A stretch of DNA of 41,018 nucleotides from RBG-16-66-20 sp049651845 (GTDB taxonomy: Bacteria > Pseudomonadota > Gammaproteobacteria > Burkholderiales > SG8-39). The notes under the pieces were generated by a model. That model searched no databases. It saw only the letters and a program-made list of their open reading frames with translations, and was not told the DNA's origin. Shown one piece after another: positions 22,471-30,159 of the stretch (positions are counted from its first letter, which is position 1; each line of letters opens with the position of its first letter). Where the stretch lies: NCBI GenBank assembly GCA_049651845.1, contig JBASCW010000157.1, positions 1 to 41,018 of the forward strand, read 5' to 3'. The position numbers were made by a program, and so were the translations under genes.

Positions 22471-23681
22471 AAGCGCGTGCGAGACGCGGCAGGAACTGGT
22501 CCGCGGCGGCGGTCATCGACTGGCTGCTGCGTGACGCACGCCTGACGACCGACACTGTGGCGCTGGTGGAGGCGGTCGCGGCGCAGCTGCTGCGCGCGGG
22601 CGCGCCGCTCTGGCGCCTGCGGCTCGGCTTCTTCACGCTGCATCCGCAGCTCGCGGCCTGGACCTACAACTGGAAGCGCGGCGAACCCGTGCAGGTCGAG
22701 CGCATCCCCCACGGCGTGCAGCGCACCGGGGCCTACATCGGCAGCCCCGCGCAGCGCATGATCGACAGCGGCGCGCAGGTGCGCGTGCGCCTGGGCCGGC
22801 TCGCGGCATCCGATCACCGCGTGCTGCACGAGCTCGCGCGCGCCGGCGGCACCGACTACCTGCTGCTGCCGCTGCGCTTCTCCGACGGCTCGCGCAACGT
22901 GCTGGCGGTGGCCACCGACCGCGCGCGCGGCTTCAGCGCGCGCGATCTCGCGCAGTTCGAGAAGCTCGGCCATGCGCTCGGCGCGGTGCTCGAGGTCGCG
23001 GCCACGCGCCGCGCCGCCGAGACGCTGCTCGACACCTACGTCGGCCATCGCAGCGGGCGGCGCATCCTCGGCGGCCTGATCCACCGCGGCGACGCCGACG
23101 AGATGCAGGCCGCGATCTGGTACGCCGACCTGCGCGACTTCACCGCGCTCACCGAGCGCCTGCCGACGCCGCGGCTGCTCGAGATGCTGAACGCGTATTT
23201 CGAGCTGGTGGCGCAGGCGGTGACGCCGCGCGGCGGCGAGATCCTGCGCTTCATGGGCGACGCCATGCTGATCGTCTTCCCCGCCGAGCCGCTAGGCGGC
23301 ATCGGGGCGGCCTGCGCCGCGGCGCTGGACGCCGCGCACGACGCGTTCGCGCGCGCCGGCGCGCTCAACGCCGACCGGCTCAGGCGCGACTGCCCGACGA
23401 TCCGCTTCGGCATCGGCCTGCACGAAGGCACGGTGGTCTACGGCAACGTCGGCGCGCCAGAGCGGCTGGATTTCACGGTGATCGGCCCGGCGGTGAACCG
23501 CGCGGCGCGGCTGGAAACGCTCACCAAGAAGCTCAACGTGCCGCTGCTGATGAGCGCGTCGTTCGCCGCGGCGGCGGCGCGCCCCGCGCGCTCGCTGGGC
23601 CGCCACCGCCTGCGCGGCCTGGAGGAGCCGGTCGAGGTCTTCGCGCTCGAGGAAGCGCCGGCCGCTCTCAGGACGGCGTGA
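22467..23681 (+). CDS. Class III adenylate/guanylate cyclase
   Basis: A 404-residue protein. The C-terminal catalytic domain (about 210-390) has the two metal-binding aspartates (IWYADLRDFTAL and RFMGDAMLIVF) and the transition-state Asn/Arg pair in VIGPAVNRAARLE. Residues about 10-195 are a conserved-looking sensory region with a GAF-like part (DYLLLPLRFSDGSRNVLAVAT). No membrane segment is seen. The GTG start overlaps the OsmC stop as GTGA. Its product could act on a Crp-type regulator; one lies at 14888, although that protein has FNR-like DNA-binding residues. The 3' end overlaps the convergent OB-fold gene by 14 bases. Confidence 0.9.
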   Translation: MKARARRGRNWSAAAVIDWLLRDARLTTDTVALVEAVAAQLLRAGAPLWRLRLGFFTLHPQLAAWTYNWKRGEPVQVERIPHGVQRTGAYIGSPAQRMIDSGAQVRVRLGRLAASDHRVLHELARAGGTDYLLLPLRFSDGSRNVLAVATDRARGFSARDLAQFEKLGHALGAVLEVAATRRAAETLLDTYVGHRSGRRILGGLIHRGDADEMQAAIWYADLRDFTALTERLPTPRLLEMLNAYFELVAQAVTPRGGEILRFMGDAMLIVFPAEPLGGIGAACAAALDAAHDAFARAGALNADRLRRDCPTIRFGIGLHEGTVVYGNVGAPERLDFTVIGPAVNRAARLETLTKKLNVPLLMSASFAAAAARPARSLGRHRLRGLEEPVEVFALEEAPAALRTA

Positions 23682-24063
23682 ACATCGGCACCGGCGGGCC
23701 GCCGTCGGTGGGCTTGAACACCACCTTGACCTTCATGCCGATTTTCACTGCGTCGAGGTCGCAGTCGACGATGTTGGTGAGCATCGACACGCCCTCTTCC
23801 AGCGTCACGTAGGCGATGCAGTAAGGCTCGGGCACGCCGCGGCGCAGCACGCTGCAGGTGTAGACCGTGCCGGCGCCCTTCGCGTCGCGCCACTCGGTCT
23901 TCGCCGAGAAGCAGTGCGGGCAGATCGCGCGCGGGTAATGGTGAAACTCGCCGCAGGCGGTGCATTTCTTGATCAGCAGCTTTCCCTGCGAAGCCGCGTC
24001 GAAATACGGCTTGTTCTCCGGATTCACCGAAGGTGCGGGAATTTTTCTGTCTTTGTATTGCAT
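23668..24063 (-). CDS. Zn-ribbon OB-fold (DUF35) acyl-CoA-associated protein
   Basis: A 131-residue protein with a rubredoxin-like zinc ribbon (KKCTACGEFHHYPRAICPHC, about 31-50) and a C-terminal OB fold (about 60-125). Proteins of this family form complexes with thiolases or SCP-x-type enzymes and are thought to channel acyl-CoA. It follows the thiolase gene on the minus strand and would be its partner. I chose the ATG at 24063; a TTG at 24075 directly after the thiolase stop would add four residues. Its end overlaps the cyclase gene from the other strand. Confidence 0.9.
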   Translation of the reverse strand: MQYKDRKIPAPSVNPENKPYFDAASQGKLLIKKCTACGEFHHYPRAICPHCFSAKTEWRDAKGAGTVYTCSVLRRGVPEPYCIAYVTLEEGVSMLTNIVDCDLDAVKIGMKVKVVFKPTDGGPPVPMFTPS

Positions 24064-24071
24064 TCGAAAAA

Positions 24072-25238
24072 TCAATCTCTTTCAAAAATCAAGGTCGCGG
24101 ACGTATGGCGCGTTCCCAATTGCCCGCCGGTACCTTGCGCGAGCGCGAGGCCGCAATCCTTCACCTGCACCTTCGGGTGCGCCTCGCCGCGCAGCTGGCG
24201 CACCGCCTCGATCACCTTGGTCATGCCGCCGCGGTTGGCCGGGTGGTTGTTGCACAGGCCGCCGCCATCGGTGTTGAAGGGCAGCTTGCCGCTGCCCGAG
24301 ATCAGGTTGCCGTCGGCGACGAACTTGCCGCCCTCGCCCTTCCTGCAGAAGCCGAGGTCCTCGAGCTGCACCACCACGGTGATCGTGAAGCTGTCGTAGA
24401 CCGAGACGTAGCGGACGTCGGCGGGCTTGACGCCCGCCTCGGCGAACGCCGCCGCGCCCGACCACGCGGCGCCCGAGGTGGTGAGCGAGAGCTTGCCGCC
24501 CGCCTGCCCCTTGGGTGCCTCGCCCGCGCCGATCAGCGTGACCACGGGCCGTTTCAGGCTCCCGGCGACTTCCGGCCGCGCCACGATCACCGCGCCGCCG
24601 CCGTCGCTCACCACGCAGCAGTCCATGCGGTGCAGCGGATCGGCGATCACCGGCGAGTCGAGCACCTCCTTGACGGTGACGACTTCCTTCAGCATCGCGT
24701 GCGGGTTGTGCTGCGCGTGGTGCGAGGCCGCGACCTTCACCCAGGCGAGCTGCTCGCTGGTGGTGCCGAACTCGTGCATGTGCCGCGCGGCCACCATCGC
24801 GTAGCTGTTGGCGGTGACGATGCCGTAGGGCGCCTCGAAGGGCGCATCCGGCAGGTTGGCGCCCCAGCTGCGCGGCTGCGTGCCGCTCGAGCCCTCGGAG
24901 CGAGGCCGCCCCGCGAGCGTCACCAGCGCGACGTTGCACTTGCCCGCCGCGATCGCCTGCGCCGCGTGCGCGACGTGGATCAGGTACGAGCAGCCGCCGG
25001 TGTCGGTCGAATCGACGTGACGCACCTTGAGGCCCATGTAGTCCACCATCGACATCGGCCCCAGGCCCGGCGCGTCCCCCGCGCAGAAGTAGCCGTCGAT
25101 GTCCTCGCGCCTGAGCCCCGCGTCCTCGAGCGCGCCCTTCGCCACCTCGGCGTGCAGCTGCGCGACCGACTTGTCCTCGGCCTTCCTGGTCGGGTGCTCG
25201 TAGGCACCGACGATGCAGGCCTTGCCCTTGATGGTCAT
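24072..25238 (-). CDS. Thiolase-family acetyl-CoA acetyltransferase/SCP-x-like protein
   Basis: A 388-residue thiolase-fold protein of the lipid-transfer/SCP-x-like subgroup. Visible motifs are STDTGGCSYLIHVAHAAQAI near the nucleophile position (about Cys85), DCCVVSDGGGAVIVA, the histidine motif GGGLCNNHPANRGG (about 325-338), and a final ALAQGTGGQLGTRHTSA. It would cleave or form beta-ketoacyl-CoA, perhaps in degradation of branched or ring-derived acids. With the OB-fold gene downstream it forms a two-gene operon. It lies divergent to tRNA-Val, with about 50 bp of AT-richer DNA between them. Confidence 0.9.
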   Translation of the reverse strand: MTIKGKACIVGAYEHPTRKAEDKSVAQLHAEVAKGALEDAGLRREDIDGYFCAGDAPGLGPMSMVDYMGLKVRHVDSTDTGGCSYLIHVAHAAQAIAAGKCNVALVTLAGRPRSEGSSGTQPRSWGANLPDAPFEAPYGIVTANSYAMVAARHMHEFGTTSEQLAWVKVAASHHAQHNPHAMLKEVVTVKEVLDSPVIADPLHRMDCCVVSDGGGAVIVARPEVAGSLKRPVVTLIGAGEAPKGQAGGKLSLTTSGAAWSGAAAFAEAGVKPADVRYVSVYDSFTITVVVQLEDLGFCRKGEGGKFVADGNLISGSGKLPFNTDGGGLCNNHPANRGGMTKVIEAVRQLRGEAHPKVQVKDCGLALAQGTGGQLGTRHTSATLIFERD

Positions 25239-25291
25239 GCCACTGAGGTTAGCATCCAGCCACGAGTGGCCTGCGAAACAAGGCCGATCTT

Positions 25292-25300
25292 TGCTAGAAT
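25292..25300 (+). promoter_or_regulatory. Extended -10 of tRNA-Val
   Basis: TGCTAGAAT (TGN plus TAGAAT) ends 17 bases before the mature 5' end of tRNA-Val. The same GCTAGA core appears before the genes at 28904 and 31803. No strong -35 was found. Confidence 0.45.
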
Positions 25301-25317
25301 CCGCCCTCCCGCAAAGC

Positions 25318-25392
25318 GGGCGGTTAGCTCAGCGGTAGAGCACTGCTCTCACACAGCAGGGGCCACTGGTTCGATCCCAGTACCGCCCACCA
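25318..25392 (+). tRNA. tRNA-Val (anticodon CAC)
   Basis: A 75-base cloverleaf: acceptor GGGCGGT/ACCGCCC, D arm AGCTCAGCGGTAGAGC, anticodon stem CTGCT/AGCAG around CTCACAC (anticodon CAC), T arm CTGGTTCGATCCCAG, discriminator A and an encoded CCA. Its last base is only 5 bases before the ATG of the CitE-like gene. Confidence 0.95.
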
Positions 25393-25397
25393 ATCCC

Positions 25398-26243
25398 ATG
25401 ACCCCGACCCCGCTCCAGACCCTGCGCTCGGTGCTCTTCGTGCCGCTCGCCGACGAGCGCTTTCTCGCGAAGGCGCACGAGCGCGGCGCGGACGCGCTGC
25501 TGCTCGACCTCGAGGACTCGGTGCCGCCGACGCAGAAGGCCGAGGCGCGCCGGCGGCTGGCGGATGCGGTGCGCCTGCTGCAGAGCAAGGGCGCGACGGC
25601 GATGGTGCGTGTCAATTCCGAAGTGCAGTACCTCGCCGACGACCTGCGCGCGGCCGCGCAGGCGCGCGCCGCCGCGGTGTTCCTGCCCAAGGTCGAGAAC
25701 GCCGACCAGGTGAAGGCCGCCTCGTTCCTGCTCGACGGCTGCGATTCGAGCGTCGTCGCGATGCTCGAATCGCCCGCCTCGGTGCTCGATGCGCCGGCGA
25801 TCGCGCGCGCGGGCGGGCGCCTCGCGGGCCTCGCCTTCGGCAGCGAGGACTATTGCGGCGCCCTCGGTATCGCATCAGGTGCTGCATCGCTCGACTGGCC
25901 CGCGCAACTGGTCGCGGTCGCGGCGCGCGCGCGCGGGCTCGCCGCGTTCGGGCTGCCCGGCCCGGTGGCGGAAATCGCCGACATGGACGGCTACGCGCGC
26001 CTGCTCGAGCGCGCGAAGGCGATGGGCTACACGGGCACGCTGTGCATCCATCCGAAGCAGGTGGCCGCGTCCAACCGCGTGTATTCGCCGAGCGACGCCG
26101 AGATCGCGCTCGCGCGCGAGATCGTCGCCGCGTTCGAGGCCGCCGTGAAGGAGGGCCGCGGCGCTTTCGCGTTGCACGGCCGCATGATCGACGCGCCGGT
26201 CGCCGAGCAGGCGCGCGCCACGCTCGCGCGCGCGCGTCCCTAG
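25398..26243 (+). CDS. HpcH/HpaI aldolase, citrate lyase beta (CitE)-like protein
   Basis: A 281-residue TIM-barrel enzyme of the CitE-like group: RSVLFVPLADERFLAKA at the start, ADALLLDLEDSVPP with the acidic metal-site residues, MLESPASVL, the GSEDYCGALG motif and LCIHPKQVAASN near the end. Family members cleave or form (3S)-citramalyl-, malyl- or related CoA thioesters. The ATG follows tRNA-Val by 5 bases, so there is no free ribosome site: the message must be leaderless, start inside the tRNA, or be made after tRNA processing. The 3' end is 4 bases from the convergent adhesin-E-like gene. Confidence 0.9.
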   Translation: MTPTPLQTLRSVLFVPLADERFLAKAHERGADALLLDLEDSVPPTQKAEARRRLADAVRLLQSKGATAMVRVNSEVQYLADDLRAAAQARAAAVFLPKVENADQVKAASFLLDGCDSSVVAMLESPASVLDAPAIARAGGRLAGLAFGSEDYCGALGIASGAASLDWPAQLVAVAARARGLAAFGLPGPVAEIADMDGYARLLERAKAMGYTGTLCIHPKQVAASNRVYSPSDAEIALAREIVAAFEAAVKEGRGAFALHGRMIDAPVAEQARATLARARP

Positions 26244-26247
26244 TCCG

Positions 26248-26646
26248 TCAGCGAACTTTCGCTCCGCCACAAGCAACGCCCCAGTAGGCCTCGTTGATGC
26301 CCCCCGCGACGACCGCCTCCCAGCGGCGCGGCATGCTGCTCGTGGATACCGGCGTGCCCGCGCCCATGTGCCCGGAGAAGTCGACCGACGACAGCAGCCG
26401 CACGCGGCGCGCCACGCAGTCGTACTCGCGCAGCACCACGGTCGAGTACAGGCCGTGCCCCTCGGGCGTGAAGTCCTGGCGGGGAAAGTCGTACAGGCCG
26501 ACCATCGTCGCCATGCCGCCGCTGCGGCGGATGCTGGCCGAGTCGGCATACGCGGCGTAGATCTCGTTGGCGGCGCCGACCGCGGTCCAGTCGGCGAGCG
26601 CGCCGCCGCACGCGAGGGCGAGCAGGCCGGCGAGCAGCGCGCGCAT
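26248..26646 (-). CDS. Surface-adhesin-E-like periplasmic protein
   Basis: A 132-residue protein with a signal peptide (residues 1-18, MRALLAGLLALACGGALA). The mature part shows the pattern of the surface-adhesin E family: an early W-T-A-V, an aromatic Y-A-A-YADSASIRR strand, MVGLYDFPRQDF, YDCVARRVRLLSSVDFS and a final W-x-G-V-A-C-G. The two cysteines probably form a disulfide. Such small exported proteins are common in betaproteobacteria and mostly uncharacterised. It is the last gene of an operon with the monooxygenase and the Bug protein, 6 bases after the monooxygenase stop. Confidence 0.7.
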   Translation of the reverse strand: MRALLAGLLALACGGALADWTAVGAANEIYAAYADSASIRRSGGMATMVGLYDFPRQDFTPEGHGLYSTVVLREYDCVARRVRLLSSVDFSGHMGAGTPVSTSSMPRRWEAVVAGGINEAYWGVACGGAKVR

Positions 26647-26652
26647 CTCAGC

Positions 26653-27918
26653 TCAGGCCAGCGAGCCGCGCTGCGCGAGGCTGTCGCGCTCGAAGCCCGC
26701 GACCCGCTTGTAGGCCTCCGACATCGCCACCAGCTCGGCGTTGCTGATCACGTCCTCGATGCGCGCGAAGGGCTTGTCGCCGCTGCGCTCCCAGACCTCG
26801 CGCAGGATCGCATCCGGCGGGTTGGCGCGGTTCATGAGCACGAGATCGTTGGCCGCCTTCAGGCGCGCCTGCTCATATTCTTTCAATGCGGATTCGATGT
26901 CCGGCAAGCGGCGCAGACATCCCGCGAGCGTTCGCGCATCCAGGATCGCCTGGCCGGCGCCGTTCGAGCCGCGCGGGTACATCGGGTGCGCGGCGTCCCC
27001 GAGCAGCGTCACGCGCCCCCGGCTCCAGTAGGGCAACGGGTCGCGGTCCACCATCGGGTACTCGAGCACCTGCTCGGCGTCGCGGATCAGCGCCGCGCAG
27101 TCGAGCCAGTCGAAGCGCCACGGCTCGAAGGTCGGGTAGAAATCCTCGATCCGGCCGCGCAGGTTCCAGTCCTGCATCACGTTGCGCGGCGACTGGATTT
27201 CGGCCACCCAGTTGACGAGCTGCCGGCCATCGGCATCGAGCGCCCGGCGGATCGGATAGATGACCATCTTGCCGACCTCGAGCCAGCCGGTTACGGCCAT
27301 GCTGGCGCCGGTGAGAAAGGGCTTCACGCGCGTCGTGCCGCGCCACATGTTGATGCCCTGGTACGAGGGCGGCCCCTCGCCGGGAAACAGCTGCCCGCGC
27401 ACGGCCGAGTGGATGCCGTCGCAGCCGATGGCGCAGCTGCCATCGGCGCACGTCCCGTCTTCGAACTGAACTGTGGTTCGGTCTTTATGGTCAGTTATGT
27501 TCTTGCACTTGTGCCCCGTAACAAAGGCATCAGGTCCCAATCGCTCGAAAACAGCCTTCAACAGCACTTCATGCAGGTCCGCCCGGTGGATCGACAGCTG
27601 CGGCCACTCGTAGCCGGCGTAGCGGCCGCGCGGCTCGCCGAAGATGAACTGGCCGAAGCGGTTGTAGAAGCGCAGCTCCCGCGTCTCCACGGCGACGCGC
27701 GCGAGCCTGTCCTGGAGCCCGAGCTCGGTGAGCTCGCGCATGCCGTGCGGCAGCAGGTTGATGCCCACGCCGAGCGGCCTGACCTCGGGCGCGGCCTCGA
27801 ACACGCGGCAGGCGATGCCCGCCTGGTGCAGCGAGAGCGCGAGCGTGAGCCCGCCGATGCCGCCGCCTATGATCAGGACCGGCGCCTGCGGCGCGCGGTG
27901 GACGACGGGCGCGGCCAC
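26653..27918 (-). CDS. FAD-dependent monooxygenase (aromatic hydroxylase family)
   Basis: A 421-residue group A flavoprotein monooxygenase. It has the N-terminal dinucleotide motif LIIGGGIGGLTLALSL (about 15-30), the GCDGIHSAVR motif (about 163-172) and the second FAD motif LLGDAAHPMYPRGSNGAGQA (about 307-326). It hydroxylates an aromatic or related ring with NAD(P)H and O2; the substrate cannot be told. The start is a GTG 4 bases after the Bug-protein stop. A segment at 27465-27600 has markedly lower GC than its surroundings while the frame stays open. Confidence 0.9.
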   Translation of the reverse strand: MAAPVVHRAPQAPVLIIGGGIGGLTLALSLHQAGIACRVFEAAPEVRPLGVGINLLPHGMRELTELGLQDRLARVAVETRELRFYNRFGQFIFGEPRGRYAGYEWPQLSIHRADLHEVLLKAVFERLGPDAFVTGHKCKNITDHKDRTTVQFEDGTCADGSCAIGCDGIHSAVRGQLFPGEGPPSYQGINMWRGTTRVKPFLTGASMAVTGWLEVGKMVIYPIRRALDADGRQLVNWVAEIQSPRNVMQDWNLRGRIEDFYPTFEPWRFDWLDCAALIRDAEQVLEYPMVDRDPLPYWSRGRVTLLGDAAHPMYPRGSNGAGQAILDARTLAGCLRRLPDIESALKEYEQARLKAANDLVLMNRANPPDAILREVWERSGDKPFARIEDVISNAELVAMSEAYKRVAGFERDSLAQRGSLA

Positions 27919-27922
27919 GCCC

Positions 27923-28873
27923 TCAGTCGGCTTTGATGCCCGCTTCGCGCATCACGCGGCCCCAGCGCTCGAGATCGGCTTCGATGAGCTTCGCGAGCTC
28001 CGCGGGCGTGCCGGTCCTGGGCGACAGCCCCTGCTTGAGCAGGTTCGCGCGCGTGTCGGCCTCGCCGAGGATCGCGGCGAGCTCGGCGTTCAGCAGCGCG
28101 ACGATCTCGCCCGCCAGCCCGGCCGGCCCGAGCAGCGCGTACCAGATGTCCACGTCGATGTCCTTCACGCCCGCATCGGCGAGCGAGGGCACCTCGGGAG
28201 TCACCGGCGAGCGCTGCGCGCCGCCCGAGGCGAGCATCGCCAGCTTGCCCGCCTGCACCTGCGGCAGCGCCACGTGCACCGGCAGGAACATGAGCTGGAT
28301 CTGGCCGCCGAGCAGGTCGGCGAGGGCGCCCGCCGTGCCCTTGTACGGCACGTGCACGACGTTCAGCCCGAACTGCAGACGGAGCAGCTCCATCGCCAGG
28401 TGGTGCGGCGTCGCGCTGCCCGGCGAGGCGTAGTTGAGGCGCCCGGGCTGCGCGTGCACCAGCGAGACCAGCTGCGCCACCGAGCGCGCGGGCACTGCCG
28501 GATTCGCGACCAGCGACAGGTTGCCGATCGCCGCCAGGCCGATCGGCGTGAGCGCCTTCGGATCGTAGGGCACGGTCTTGAACAGCGCGGCGCTCTGCAC
28601 CAGCGTGGTCGCGGTGAACAGCAAGGTGTAGCCGTCGGCGGGCGCCTTGGCGACCGCCTCGGTGCCGATGTTGCCGCTCGCGCCGGGCCGGTTCTCGATC
28701 ACCACGCCCACCTTCTGGCGCTCCTGGAACTTCTGCCCCCAGGCGCGCGCGAGGATGTCGATGCCGGTGCCCGGCGTGAAGGGCACGACGATCTTCACCG
28801 GGCGGTTCGGGTACTGCGCCTGCGCCGCCGAGCACAGCAGGAACGCGGCGAGGAAACTCAGGAGAAATTTCAT
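27923..28873 (-). CDS. Bug-family (TctC) tripartite tricarboxylate transporter substrate-binding protein
   Basis: A 316-residue periplasmic binding protein with a signal peptide (KFLLSFLAAFLLCSAAQA) and the Bug landmarks YPNRPVKIVVPFTPGTGIDI, GVVIENRPGASGNIG, SPGSATPHHLAMELL and HVPYKGTAGALADLLGGQI. Bug proteins bind carboxylates or amides; large families of them are typical of Burkholderiales. No TctA/TctB membrane genes are nearby, so it is an orphan receptor. The ATG at 28873 is only 6 bases from a perfect TATAAT on the same strand, suggesting a leaderless message. It leads an operon with the monooxygenase. Confidence 0.92.
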   Translation of the reverse strand: MKFLLSFLAAFLLCSAAQAQYPNRPVKIVVPFTPGTGIDILARAWGQKFQERQKVGVVIENRPGASGNIGTEAVAKAPADGYTLLFTATTLVQSAALFKTVPYDPKALTPIGLAAIGNLSLVANPAVPARSVAQLVSLVHAQPGRLNYASPGSATPHHLAMELLRLQFGLNVVHVPYKGTAGALADLLGGQIQLMFLPVHVALPQVQAGKLAMLASGGAQRSPVTPEVPSLADAGVKDIDVDIWYALLGPAGLAGEIVALLNAELAAILGEADTRANLLKQGLSPRTGTPAELAKLIEADLERWGRVMREAGIKAD

Positions 28874-28879
28874 CAATTG

Positions 28880-28885
28880 ATTATA
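28880..28885 (-). promoter_or_regulatory. -10 element of the Bug-protein operon
   Basis: A perfect TATAAT on the minus strand ends 6 bases before the ATG at 28873, so transcription should start at or next to the start codon. The -35 region is GC-rich and not recognisable. Confidence 0.5.
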
Positions 28886-28892
28886 ACGAGGC

Positions 28893-28898
28893 TAGACT
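28893..28898 (+). promoter_or_regulatory. -10 element of the threonine dehydratase gene
   Basis: TAGACT, within GCTAGACT, lies 5 bases before the ATG at 28904. The same octamer stands 6 bases before the ATG at 31803. This predicts a leaderless transcript. Confidence 0.4.
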
Positions 28899-28903
28899 GG
28901 GCC

Positions 28904-30112
28904 ATGCCCCTCACCCTGGACGACGTTCGCGCTGCGGCGCAGCGCATCGGCGGCGCCATCGAGCGCACGCCCTGCCTGCGCAGCCGCACGCTGTCGCAGC
29001 TCACCGGCGCGGAGGTGTGGCTCAAGTTCGAGAACCTGCAGTTCACCGCCGCGTTCAAGGAGCGCGGCGCGCTCAACAAGCTGCTGCTGCTGGGCGAGGC
29101 CGGGCGCAGGCGCGGCGTGATCGCGATGAGCGCCGGCAACCACGCGCAGGGCGTCGCCTACCACGCCGCGCGCCTCGGCGCGCGCGCGGCGATCGTGATG
29201 CCGCGCGGCACGCCGAACACCAAGCTGCGCAGCACGCAGGTGCTGGGCGCCGAGGTGCTGCTGGAAGGCGACACGCTCGCCGAGGCCGCGCAGCACGCGC
29301 ACGAGCTCGCCGCGCGCGAGGGCCTCACCTTCATCCACCCCTACGACGACCCGGCGGTGGTCGCCGGCCAGGGCACGGTGGCGCTGGAGATGCTCGAGCA
29401 GGCGCCGGCGCTCGACGTGCTCGTGGTGCCGGTGGGCGGCGGCGGCCTCATTGCCGGCATGTCGGTCGCGGCAAAGGCGCTCAAGCCCGCGATCGAGGTG
29501 ATCGGCGTCGAGTCCAAGAGCTGGTGCGCGATGTACCAGCGGCTGCACGGCCTGCCGGTCGAGGTCGGCGGCGACACCATCGCCGAAGGTCTTGCCGTGC
29601 GAGACGTGGGCGAATTGCCGTATTCGATCTTGAAGTCTTCTTCCCTTGAAATCCTGCTGGTGAACGAAGAAACGATAGAACGCGCAATTGCCGCGCTGAT
29701 CGAACTCGAGAAGACCGTCGCGGAAGGCGCGGGCGCCGCGGGGCTCGCGGCGCTGCTCGAGCACCCGGCGCGCTTCGCCGGCCGGCGCGTGGGCATCCCG
29801 GTCTGCGGCGGCAACATCGACACGCGCGTGCTCTCGTCGGTGCTGATGCGCGGCCTGGTGCGCGACGGGCGCCTGGTGCGCCTGCGCGTGGTGATGCCCG
29901 ACATCGCCGGCAGCCTGGCCAAGGTCGCGGCGGCGATCGGCGAAGCGGGTGGCAACATCATGGAGGTGCAGCACCAGCGCGTGTTCGGCACCGCCTCGAT
30001 CAAGTCGCCCGCGGTGGAGTTCGTCGTCGAGACGCGCGACCGCGAGCACAGCCAGGCGCTGCTCGAAACCCTCGAGAAAAAGGGGGTCGGAGCAACATTT
30101 CAGGAACGCTGA
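28904..30112 (+). CDS. ilvA: Threonine dehydratase (threonine/serine ammonia-lyase) with ACT domain
   Basis: A 402-residue fold-type II PLP enzyme. Lys52 in FTAAFKERGALNK binds PLP; SAGNHAQGVA and the glycine loop VPVGGGGLIAGM bind the substrate and phosphate. Residues about 330-402 form a single ACT domain (RLRVVMPDIAGSLAKVAAAI). One ACT domain and this length fit the catabolic-type or short biosynthetic enzyme rather than the two-ACT IlvA of 500 residues. It deaminates threonine to 2-oxobutanoate. The C-terminus (about the last ten codons) is encoded by the left arm of a perfect 28-bp inverted repeat. A lower-GC patch lies at about 29610-29690. Confidence 0.92.
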   Translation: MPLTLDDVRAAAQRIGGAIERTPCLRSRTLSQLTGAEVWLKFENLQFTAAFKERGALNKLLLLGEAGRRRGVIAMSAGNHAQGVAYHAARLGARAAIVMPRGTPNTKLRSTQVLGAEVLLEGDTLAEAAQHAHELAAREGLTFIHPYDDPAVVAGQGTVALEMLEQAPALDVLVVPVGGGGLIAGMSVAAKALKPAIEVIGVESKSWCAMYQRLHGLPVEVGGDTIAEGLAVRDVGELPYSILKSSSLEILLVNEETIERAIAALIELEKTVAEGAGAAGLAALLEHPARFAGRRVGIPVCGGNIDTRVLSSVLMRGLVRDGRLVRLRVVMPDIAGSLAKVAAAIGEAGGNIMEVQHQRVFGTASIKSPAVEFVVETRDREHSQALLETLEKKGVGATFQER

Positions 30113-30159
30113 CCTCAGCGCTGGCGGAGCGCTGAAATGTTGCTCCGACCCCCTTTTTC
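30076..30159. repeat. Perfect 28-bp inverted repeat at the ends of convergent genes
   Basis: Arms 30076-30103 and 30132-30159 are exact reverse complements, starting GAAAAAGGGGGTCGG and ending ACATTTCAG. The 28-base loop contains a second hairpin (CGCTGA/TCAGCG). The left arm encodes the end of threonine dehydratase; the outer edge of the right arm touches the stop of the VOC gene. It has A5 and T5 at its outer edges, so it can work as a terminator for both strands. The GGGGTC[AG]GAG core is shared with 31733-31783. Confidence 0.85.
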
